Shown here in pieces: positions 10,756 to 17,556 of a stretch of 64,000 nucleotides of DNA. The first letter of the stretch is position 1. Every line of letters starts with the position of its first letter. A program made the position numbers and the translations under genes. The notes below the pieces were generated by a model, which was not told the DNA's origin, ran no database searches, and worked only from the letters and a program-made list of their open reading frames with translations. This DNA is from Reinekea sp. G2M2-21 (GTDB taxonomy: Bacteria > Pseudomonadota > Gammaproteobacteria > Pseudomonadales > Natronospirillaceae), in contig NZ_JADPQG010000006.1 of NCBI RefSeq assembly GCF_015687175.1, positions 1 to 64,000 of the forward strand, written 5' to 3'.

Positions 10756-11692
10756 GACTCACCTCCTCTTCCTGAGTGGCTTCATGAAACAGTTTTTCCA
10801 TATCCATGACGGCCGGGGTTAAGCGATACAAACTGGCTTTTTCTGCGCTCACTTTCGCCGCAACGGCAGCGCAGATGTCATTTAATTGTTCAGCGCTGGC
10901 GACGGTAATGCGGAAGTGCGGTGGCTGACCTTCCGGTGCTGTCAAACACTCGACCGACGTGACGCCGGGAATCGCCTGCAACAACGCAGCTTGATCCGCA
11001 TTCAATGACGTCAGCACATCAATGGTTGACGCTTGTTGCAACTCGGCTAAGGTCTTGTTTATAACCAACTTTCCGCTGCGCAGAATCAGTACGCGGGAAC
11101 AGAGCGCTTCCACTTCCTGCATAATATGGGTCGATAGAATAACGGTCGCGTCTTTGGCTACATCACGGATTAACTGCCGCATTTGCGCAGTCTGCTCTGG
11201 GTCCAGACCATTGGTGGGCTCATCTAATATCAACAACCTAGGGTTACCCAGCACCGCCTGAGCGACCCCAACCCGCTGCTTGAAACCTCGGGATAGTGTG
11301 CCGATTGGCGCCAGGAACTTTGACGATAAATCGGTTGCGGCAACGACCCGTTTAATCTCGCTGGTCTTTGAAGAACCGCGCAAGCCTTTAAGGTCTGCTG
11401 CGTAATCCAGATAGTCGGCGACGGTCATCTCCGGGTACACGGGCAAGCTTTCTGGCAGATACCCGATAAGACGTTGCACAGCTTTCAGATTATCCTGCAC
11501 GGATAAATTGTTCACGGTGACCGATCCGTTGTCGGCCTCCAAAAAACCGGAAATAATTTTCATAATGGTGGTTTTACCGGCCCCATTGTGACCCAGCAAA
11601 CCAACGATTTCTCCGGTGGGTATCTCAAAGGACACGTTATCGACGGCGCAAAAGCGACCGTACCGACGCGTCAGGTTTTTAACGCTCAGCAT
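10745..11692 (-). CDS. ABC transporter ATPase, GldA-like
   Basis: This 315-residue nucleotide-binding subunit has Walker A GHNGAGKTT (34-42), signature LSRGFKQRVGVAQ (near 130), Walker B LLILDEPTNGLDP (near 153) and the H-loop LSTH. The C-terminal 90 residues form the accessory domain common in GldA/CcmA-type ATPases. It is the first main gene of a three-gene minus-strand operon with a permease/GldG fusion and a DUF4340 protein. CGGAG lies eight bases before the ATG. A 22-codon ORF sits 36 bases upstream. Confidence 0.92.
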   Translation of the reverse strand: MLSVKNLTRRYGRFCAVDNVSFEIPTGEIVGLLGHNGAGKTTIMKIISGFLEADNGSVTVNNLSVQDNLKAVQRLIGYLPESLPVYPEMTVADYLDYAADLKGLRGSSKTSEIKRVVAATDLSSKFLAPIGTLSRGFKQRVGVAQAVLGNPRLLILDEPTNGLDPEQTAQMRQLIRDVAKDATVILSTHIMQEVEALCSRVLILRSGKLVINKTLAELQQASTIDVLTSLNADQAALLQAIPGVTSVECLTAPEGQPPHFRITVASAEQLNDICAAVAAKVSAEKASLYRLTPAVMDMEKLFHEATQEEEVSHAA

Positions 11693-11728
11693 AAGAGTCT
11701 CCGTTTGTGAGAAAGAATGTCTGTTTGG

Positions 11729-11797
11729 TCAGATAAGGGGATTTGGCGGTGGCGCACCGGAGTGCGGTTGGCAACGGCGCTCAATCGAAAAAAACAT
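11729..11797 (-). CDS. Possible 22-aa leader peptide or small protein
   Basis: A 22-codon frame with product MFFSIERRCQPHSGAPPPNP plus two residues (Leu, Ile) stands 36 bases before the exporter ATPase. A perfect AGGAGG (minus strand, 11810-11805) lies seven bases before its ATG, stronger than the site of the ATPase itself. It is basic, has one Cys and a PPPNP end, and has no export signal. It could be a regulatory leader, a small membrane-independent peptide, or chance. A GC-rich inverted repeat (CGGG...CCCG) lies just upstream of the AGGAGG. No homologue was recognised. Confidence 0.35.
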   Translation of the reverse strand: MFFSIERRCQPHSGAPPPNPLI

Positions 11798-12055
11798 GAC
11801 TATTCCTCCTTTTCGGGGCGGCGGCCCGTTCAAGTTAATGTCGATTAATCCGCGAACAGAAATACGAGCAAGCAAAGATGAATTCAAGGCAGGAGAAAAA
11901 GATTTACATTTTTATGAAAATCCGCGCGCAGTTGGCTGACAAACGAAATATGTTTCCTGAAGTAGCGCACTGCAGGATTTATCACATGACACTACGCGAA
12001 AGTCATCATGTGTTAGAACACGGCTACACCGGACAGTTCACAGCAAACAAGCACC

Positions 12056-12259
12056 ATTAAGGCAACTCTGATTAATTCAAATCACCTCAGTCCTATCAGA
12101 TCAAAGGATGAGCAAGGGCTGTGTTGCAGGGAATGGCGAGCCCTTTCAAAACTCACAACACAGTTCAGTCATCGATATGAAGGACCTAAAGGGCGGGCTT
12201 GAAATGGAAAATTTCTTCACCCACTGAGGTAGATAGCCATTATTCAGAGCTGCCTTAAT
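12056..12259. repeat. 204-bp MITE-like element with 20-bp terminal repeats
   Basis: ATTAAGGCAACTCTGATTAA at 12056-12075 is the reverse complement, at 18 of 20 positions, of 12240-12259. The 164 bases between carry no ORF, so it is a non-autonomous element. Its left core matches 1781-1850 near the window start. The right terminal repeat supplies the stop codon of the neighbouring FadL-like gene (12257-12255). No flanking target duplication was seen outside the repeats. The remaining 360 bases between 11693 and 12055 hold only the short ORF above and weak promoter candidates. Confidence 0.7.
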
Positions 12260-13499
12260 AGCGATACGATGTTGTAAAAAATACATTCACATCAATTGAC
12301 GTCGTCTTCTGCAATAACCCTGGAATGGAACCAAACAATTGGCTCTTACCCTGTCCGTATAAACCAATAACCCCTAAGCTGATTGATGAGCCCTGACTAA
12401 AACGGGCCACACTGACGGTGGCACCATAACGGTCGACATGCGCACTTTGATTCGTAGCCAGATCATTCAGTTCCGGGGTGTTTGCCATCGATGTATAGGC
12501 GCCTGAGCGCAAAGCCCAACGGGGTGACCAATACCATTCCAGGCCAACCGCAGCATCGTAAGTTGCTTCTTTACCTGGGAAAGCCGTTGTGGAAGAAACC
12601 GCACTGTTATGAATGAAATCCGCACTGACCAGTAATGCACTGTTAGGAAACCAGGCACCTGCTACCCGTACTTGAATCGGGTAATTAGGCTTCAGAGTCG
12701 TCTTTTCGATACTGGGGTTCTGCTGGTCCGAACACCCTATGTCCGTATCGTTGGTATAGCATTGAGATGCTTGACGAGACTGTCGAGCGTTGAGCACAAG
12801 GGTTTTATCCACGGTAAGCCCGATGGACAACTTTTCAATCGGCACCACTAACACGCCAAGCTTGGGTCGCACACCCTGCTCACTGATTTTTTTATATACA
12901 TTTGTCCAGCGCAGGTTATCACTGTTGGACTCTTCAAACACAACACTCTGATTGGATATATATTCAGAGCTGCGGTAATGCAGCGGCAATGAAAACCCGA
13001 TGGCTAGTTTTTGAGAAAATTTACGAGCGACGGTTGGGCCAACGTTATAAATGGTATCAATGTTGTGAAAGTTAACCGTAAATCGTTCGATACCTTGCAG
13101 ATTGTCGAAAACCTGGTCCTGCTTTTCTTGATTAGAATCGACGATGGCACTGGAAAAACCCACCATGACGTCACCGAACGGTTGCACAACCCCGAAAAAG
13201 TTTGGCAATACCTGATAGGCCGACCGCTGGTAATCGAACGTTTCCTGGAGTGCGTCTTTATAGGTTATTTGTGACCATTGCAGGGTGTTAACGTTTGCCG
13301 ACATACTGGCCGCATTGGCAAACGCTATGCCCGCCGGGTTATACACCATACCTGACGGATCATCAGAAACCGCACCGTAAGCGCCCGCCATACCGATGGA
13401 GCGGTCACCGACAATCTGATTGATGTTATGTAGTTCATCCGCCGACAAAAGCGTTGACGCGAACGCACTACTCAATAAAAAAAACAGCTTAATTCGCAT
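12255..13499 (-). CDS. FadL/OmpP1-family outer-membrane protein
   Basis: This 414-residue beta-barrel has a cleavable signal peptide (about residues 1-20, ending STLLSADE). The FadL N-terminal hatch signature follows: RSIGMAGAYGAVSDDPSGMV, then NPAGIAFA. Strand-like alternation continues to an aromatic C-terminal end (SYRY), as barrel-assembly signals require. FadL-type channels move hydrophobic compounds such as fatty acids across the outer membrane. It is the last gene of a minus-strand run behind the CHASE2 cyclase, SH3 and M48 genes, only eight bases after the M48 stop. Its stop codon lies inside a MITE terminal repeat, so the original end may have been altered. Confidence 0.85.
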   Translation of the reverse strand: MRIKLFFLLSSAFASTLLSADELHNINQIVGDRSIGMAGAYGAVSDDPSGMVYNPAGIAFANAASMSANVNTLQWSQITYKDALQETFDYQRSAYQVLPNFFGVVQPFGDVMVGFSSAIVDSNQEKQDQVFDNLQGIERFTVNFHNIDTIYNVGPTVARKFSQKLAIGFSLPLHYRSSEYISNQSVVFEESNSDNLRWTNVYKKISEQGVRPKLGVLVVPIEKLSIGLTVDKTLVLNARQSRQASQCYTNDTDIGCSDQQNPSIEKTTLKPNYPIQVRVAGAWFPNSALLVSADFIHNSAVSSTTAFPGKEATYDAAVGLEWYWSPRWALRSGAYTSMANTPELNDLATNQSAHVDRYGATVSVARFSQGSSISLGVIGLYGQGKSQLFGSIPGLLQKTTSIDVNVFFTTSYRY

Positions 13500-13507
13500 A
13501 GAAGCTT

Positions 13508-14341
13508 TTATTCCAATTTGAATTGGTTAAACCGTTCGGGTAACTGGGCGTAATTTAAATTATTCATGCCGTAGTCGCGTTTCACCGCTTCCAGTGCCGT
13601 CAATCTTGAAGCGAACGACGGATGTGTCTGCGTGACTTCCTCTAGTTGACGCGCGGATACCATTGCAACCCGCTGCAAAAAACGCAGATAGGCATCGGGT
13701 TCGTAACCCGCCTGGACCATAATGGTTAACCCTATTTCATCTGCCTCGTACTCGTCTTCCTGATGCAGACCGTCTTTTTTGAGCAAGGCAACGGCCTGTT
13801 CTGAGGCTTGATTCATGGCCACACGAAAGGCATCACTGGCGCCAGACGTTAACTGTGTTAAGGTCGCCCCTGCCCCCACCGCTTTGATATCGAGCGCATG
13901 CACAATATGTTTCTGTTTCACATGCGCAATCTCATGCGCAAGTACCCCAGCCAGCTCCGCTTCGTTTTCCAGCAAACGATACGCCGCAGACGTGATGAAA
14001 ATGTAGCCGCCGGGCATGGCGTAAGCATTGATAGCATCGGATTCAATGACCCAGAAATAGAATTGAAGATCCGGACGGGCGGAATACTGCGCCAAATAAT
14101 TCCCCAGCGTATTCACATATTTCTGAATCTCAAAGTTTTCCACGCCGTCGATGTCCGCCAGCATACGGGCGGCGACTTCACGACCAAACTTTATTTCCGC
14201 TTCGGTATTTGCCGACTCATTATCGGTTAGCAGGGTTTGAGACCAACGCGCTCGAAAATCCTCTTCGAGAGGCACACTGGCACACTGAAAAGTCAACATG
14301 GACATTACGACCAGGAAAAAGATTCGCCATGTATCGCTCAT
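13508..14341 (-). CDS. M48-family metalloprotease, probable lipoprotein
   Basis: The 277-residue protein has a short export signal ending in LTFQC (Cys20), a non-ideal lipobox suggesting membrane anchoring. The zinc site is complete: HEIAH at 136-140 and the third ligand Glu near 197 in EYEAD, as in BepA/LoiP-type M48 proteases. These act in periplasmic quality control of outer-membrane proteins. Its place directly before a FadL-like porin gene fits that role by inference. The stop of the upstream SH3 gene overlaps its start by four bases. Confidence 0.88.
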   Translation of the reverse strand: MSDTWRIFFLVVMSMLTFQCASVPLEEDFRARWSQTLLTDNESANTEAEIKFGREVAARMLADIDGVENFEIQKYVNTLGNYLAQYSARPDLQFYFWVIESDAINAYAMPGGYIFITSAAYRLLENEAELAGVLAHEIAHVKQKHIVHALDIKAVGAGATLTQLTSGASDAFRVAMNQASEQAVALLKKDGLHQEDEYEADEIGLTIMVQAGYEPDAYLRFLQRVAMVSARQLEEVTQTHPSFASRLTALEAVKRDYGMNNLNYAQLPERFNQFKLE

Positions 14342-14811
14342 TGGCCACCTCCCAAAACGGGTTGTGAAAACATATCCAGTTCCTGATCAGTGACAACCAT
14401 TGTTTCCAGTTGGTGCAATTCACTGAAGTCGAAACCCATCGACTGTGCCCCCCCTTCTTCCACCAATCCCCGGGTTGCTCCTGCGGTGGCGACCGCAGAT
14501 GCTCTCATACGCGCATCCCCTTCCAGGTTAACGTCATCCGAGCCGATGACTGAGACAATGCCCGACGGTGGCGTCGCTTTCAGCAGCAACACCGATACCC
14601 AACCCTGCTGCGCATTAAACTCAACTTCTACCCAACGGGTTTGACGCTGCAGAACGGTGACTGCATCGCCCTTTTGCAATAAAGCAACGGTGCCACTGGA
14701 AAAATCACGATCAGTCAGTAAAACAGCCTTACTGCTGTGGACGTAAAGTGTTTCAGCGTAACTCACGACGCTCAGTAGAAAGCCCAACAACAGTACGCTC
14801 ATATTTTTCAT
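14338..14811 (-). CDS. SH3-domain periplasmic protein
   Basis: This 157-residue exported protein has a signal peptide (about 1-17, ending VVSYAE) and one bacterial SH3 domain (about 18-75: LYVHSSKAVLLTDRDFSSGT, then GWVSVLLLK). The rest is a Gly/Ala-rich linker and a short acidic helix. SH3_3 domains usually bind peptidoglycan or partner proteins. This ATG was chosen, not the one 246 bases upstream, because GAGG lies seven bases before it and a signal peptide follows. It is translationally coupled to the M48 gene. Confidence 0.8.
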   Translation of the reverse strand: MKNMSVLLLGFLLSVVSYAETLYVHSSKAVLLTDRDFSSGTVALLQKGDAVTVLQRQTRWVEVEFNAQQGWVSVLLLKATPPSGIVSVIGSDDVNLEGDARMRASAVATAGATRGLVEEGGAQSMGFDFSELHQLETMVVTDQELDMFSQPVLGGGQ

Positions 14812-14830
14812 TGGCGGCCTCACTGCAATG

Positions 14831-17008
14831 TTATTTGGTGGTGAAAGTATAGACGCCATCCCAGAAGAAGGGGGGTGGCTGGCGACGAAATTCAAGAATC
14901 CGTGACAGAAACAAAGCTCTGACGGAATCCAGATGCAAGTCTCGGTACAGGTTTTCTGCCTTATCCCATTGCTGGCTCTGATAGTACGCAAACGCCCGCT
15001 GCGACAATATCGCCATATCACAATGACTTGCGTACTGGGTTGGAGAGTCAACTTCATCGGGTAATGGCAGGTATATCGCCATAGGTTCGGTTTTGCCTTT
15101 CACCCGCACATAATCAAGAAGCACGCAGGGCCGGGGTGTGCTCAGAGCCATTCGAGTGGTTTCGCTGATGACCACCGGAACACCGTACATTTTTGTAATG
15201 CCTTCCATCCTGGAAGCCACGTTGACCGCATCGCCAATGACGGTGTAATCCAATTTCCGATCGCTGCCAATATTGCCCAGCACCACATCACCGGTGTTAA
15301 TACCGATACCAATTTCAATGCTCGGTAATGCCATTTCCGCCAACCGTTGGTTTACGGTATCCAATGCTCTCATCATATCCAATGCGGCTTTCACAGAACG
15401 GTCGGCATGATCACTGACCGGTATGGGCGCACCCCAATATGCCATGATGGCGTCGCCAATGAACTTGTCGAGGGTTCCGAAATTATTGAAGATGGCGTCG
15501 GCCATTTCACTGAAGTGACAGTTCAGCAGAGTCACTACTTTCTCCGCTGGCAACGATTCTGAAATTTTAGTAAAGCCACGAACATCGGAAAACAGGATGG
15601 ACAGAGTTTCGGTTTTACCGACACCGGCGTGTAATATCTCATCCCGTTGGGCAAGTACTTCGTCCAGCATGGCTGGCGACACATATTGCGACAACATCCT
15701 CTTTACCCGACGTTTCGAGGCACCTTCCGTGACGCTCAGGTAGGTAAAGGACCAACTCCATCCCAACGCAAAACCAGTTAATGGCTGCGTGACATTCAAT
15801 TGCAGGTTATGGACCAATGCCCATCCACTCAGCCACCACCACAGTAACGGAGTACCAACCAGAAAGATCATTTTTAACCATAACCAAGGGATATTGAATG
15901 CAAGCACAACGGCGATTAATACCATGATGGCAACCGCTATTTGAGTATGAACGGTTTTCACAGGCCGCATTAGATCATCTTCAAGAATATTGGACAGCAA
16001 CGCAGCGTGTACATATACGCCAGGTGCTTTGGTATCGTTAATCACGGGTTTGGTATCCTGTAGCCCGATGGCACTAGCCCCAATCAAAACGATTTTATTT
16101 TCGAAGGAAAAAGGATCTAAGGCTAAAGATTCAACCTCGCCTTTGGTAATCTGATCCCATGCCTGAAAGACGCGGGCAATGGATATCGGGTTCATCTCAC
16201 CATAAAAATTTACCAACACCTGTGAAGTGTCGTCCAAGGGAATGGATCTTTCCTGAACGTTCAGTTCCCGATCTTTACTTCTGAATGTCAACGCTGTCTT
16301 GTCTAACAACAGAGGGGTCAATGCAAAGGCAGGAAACACCGCATTCTGATACTTCCAAAGCGGTTTTACACGGCGATAAATGCCATCTTCATCAGGATCA
16401 AGACCGACGACGCCAATGTGTGGTGTGCTTTGGGCAATGATGGGAATCGGTAATGAATACGAATTTTGTTGGCCACTGACCACCGAAGCCGAAACCGGTA
16501 ACGCGAACTTCTCAGCAATACCAACAGGCAGTGGGTTGTTTAAAGTTGAACCAGATTCATCTTCGACATCCTTGGTTAACAACATCGCGTGTACGGTGCC
16601 GGGGTACGCCCCGCTTGCCATCGCCAGTTGCTGGTCATGAACGGAGTAATCTTCTTGGCTATCAAAAGTGGTCGCTTCTGGTTCGGTAAATAAAATATCA
16701 AACAGCACCGCCTTAGCACCACCGAGCGAAAAAAACTCTATAAGTTCGGCGTATACGGTGCGGGGCCATGGAAAAGACCCCAACGAGGGTGACATGTAGG
16801 CCAGTGATGATTCGTCGATCAGCACCACACGGACAGTGTCGGACAACACAGTCTCCTCGCGAATATCTGAAATACGCTTGTCGTATATCGCGTATTCCAG
16901 TCGCCATGTCCACGACTGTTGCGCGGAAATCAGAACCAGCACGAAGCTGATCACAAAGACCCAAAGTTGGGTGCGCAAACGCCTGAAGGATTCCGAATTA
17001 AGGTTCAA
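14831..17008 (-). CDS. CHASE2-domain class III adenylate/guanylate cyclase
   Basis: The 725-residue membrane sensor enzyme has a first helix (about 13-31), a periplasmic CHASE2 domain (about 35-350), two or three helices (about 355-430) and a cytoplasmic class III cyclase domain (about 465-650). The metal-binding aspartates lie in LFSDVRGFT (near 474) and FIGDAIMAYWGAP (near 523); the substrate segment is KLDYTVIGDAVNVASRMEG (near 590). The Lys and Asp pattern points to ATP rather than GTP. About 70 residues with TPR-like character follow. It heads the SH3-M48-FadL run, suggesting an envelope-sensing unit. The cyclic nucleotide product is predicted, not shown. Confidence 0.9.
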   Translation of the reverse strand: MNLNSESFRRLRTQLWVFVISFVLVLISAQQSWTWRLEYAIYDKRISDIREETVLSDTVRVVLIDESSLAYMSPSLGSFPWPRTVYAELIEFFSLGGAKAVLFDILFTEPEATTFDSQEDYSVHDQQLAMASGAYPGTVHAMLLTKDVEDESGSTLNNPLPVGIAEKFALPVSASVVSGQQNSYSLPIPIIAQSTPHIGVVGLDPDEDGIYRRVKPLWKYQNAVFPAFALTPLLLDKTALTFRSKDRELNVQERSIPLDDTSQVLVNFYGEMNPISIARVFQAWDQITKGEVESLALDPFSFENKIVLIGASAIGLQDTKPVINDTKAPGVYVHAALLSNILEDDLMRPVKTVHTQIAVAIMVLIAVVLAFNIPWLWLKMIFLVGTPLLWWWLSGWALVHNLQLNVTQPLTGFALGWSWSFTYLSVTEGASKRRVKRMLSQYVSPAMLDEVLAQRDEILHAGVGKTETLSILFSDVRGFTKISESLPAEKVVTLLNCHFSEMADAIFNNFGTLDKFIGDAIMAYWGAPIPVSDHADRSVKAALDMMRALDTVNQRLAEMALPSIEIGIGINTGDVVLGNIGSDRKLDYTVIGDAVNVASRMEGITKMYGVPVVISETTRMALSTPRPCVLLDYVRVKGKTEPMAIYLPLPDEVDSPTQYASHCDMAILSQRAFAYYQSQQWDKAENLYRDLHLDSVRALFLSRILEFRRQPPPFFWDGVYTFTTK

Positions 17009-17556
17009 CTGTTGCGTCTCATGTCAGGTTGATTACAGACTGGTTTCGAGTTATTGGCCTTTCCAACACAGCGCTGGGAACATTATAAAAGCAGCTTAGC
17101 CATCCCTGGAAAAAGAAGAACGAGCAACAATTTATACGACACCGACCTGATTAGTTATTTCAGTATAGGGGGCATTTCTGTTTTCGCTGATGCTTTCTGA
17201 AACCACGTGAAAAAGTACAAAAGTCAGTTGGAGTCCAGTCTGTAAAAATGGGACTGAGAGTCTGACTTACCGGTCAGCTAAACACTCATTGTTACCTTAT
17301 GTAAACGGCTAGGCAGTCGCATGAACCTGTAACTGTTACCGACCGACAGGGTTATCTGATTTTGTGTCAACAAACTGTCAATTGCAGCAATACTCAAACA
17401 CAAATTGAATCTATTCTGTTCGGGCTAAAGCTCAGGTCCGAGACCATACTTTAAGACGCAATGGTGAGCTGATGTTTTCGTAGTGCTGCCGTACCTAAGG
17501 GCAGAGATTTGCGATTCCATGGCTCGCATTCGTCGTTTAAAAATTGGAGCCTTGGA
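17009..17556. other. Long intergenic region upstream of lipoprotein gene
   Basis: This 548-base gap separates the divergent cyclase and lipoprotein genes. It contains no convincing ORF. An imperfect inverted repeat lies around 17220-17275 (GTCAG...CTGAC). The last 130 bases fold into the hairpins described separately. The size suggests two divergent promoters and a long leader. Confidence 0.4.
17429..17504 (+). ncRNA. Candidate structured 5' leader
   Basis: AGCTCA (17429-17434) plus CCAT (17444-17447) pair perfectly with ATGG plus TGAGCT (17461-17470), giving a 10-bp stem with a nine-base bulge and a 13-base loop. A second hairpin, CTGCC / GGCAG (17486-17490, 17500-17504), follows. The start codon lies about 50 bases further. 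GACGCAA occurs in the first loop, but the other parts of a c-di-GMP (GEMM) riboswitch were not found. No known class was recognised. Confidence 0.3.

Noticed and set aside
11878-12060. 60-codon plus-strand ORF before the MITE
   Set aside because: It runs into the terminal repeat, has no recognisable product and opposes the promoter region of the exporter operon.
17429-17504. c-di-GMP (GEMM) riboswitch in the lipoprotein leader
   Set aside because: GACGCAA is present, but the GGGCAAACC hairpin and the other conserved bases are missing.
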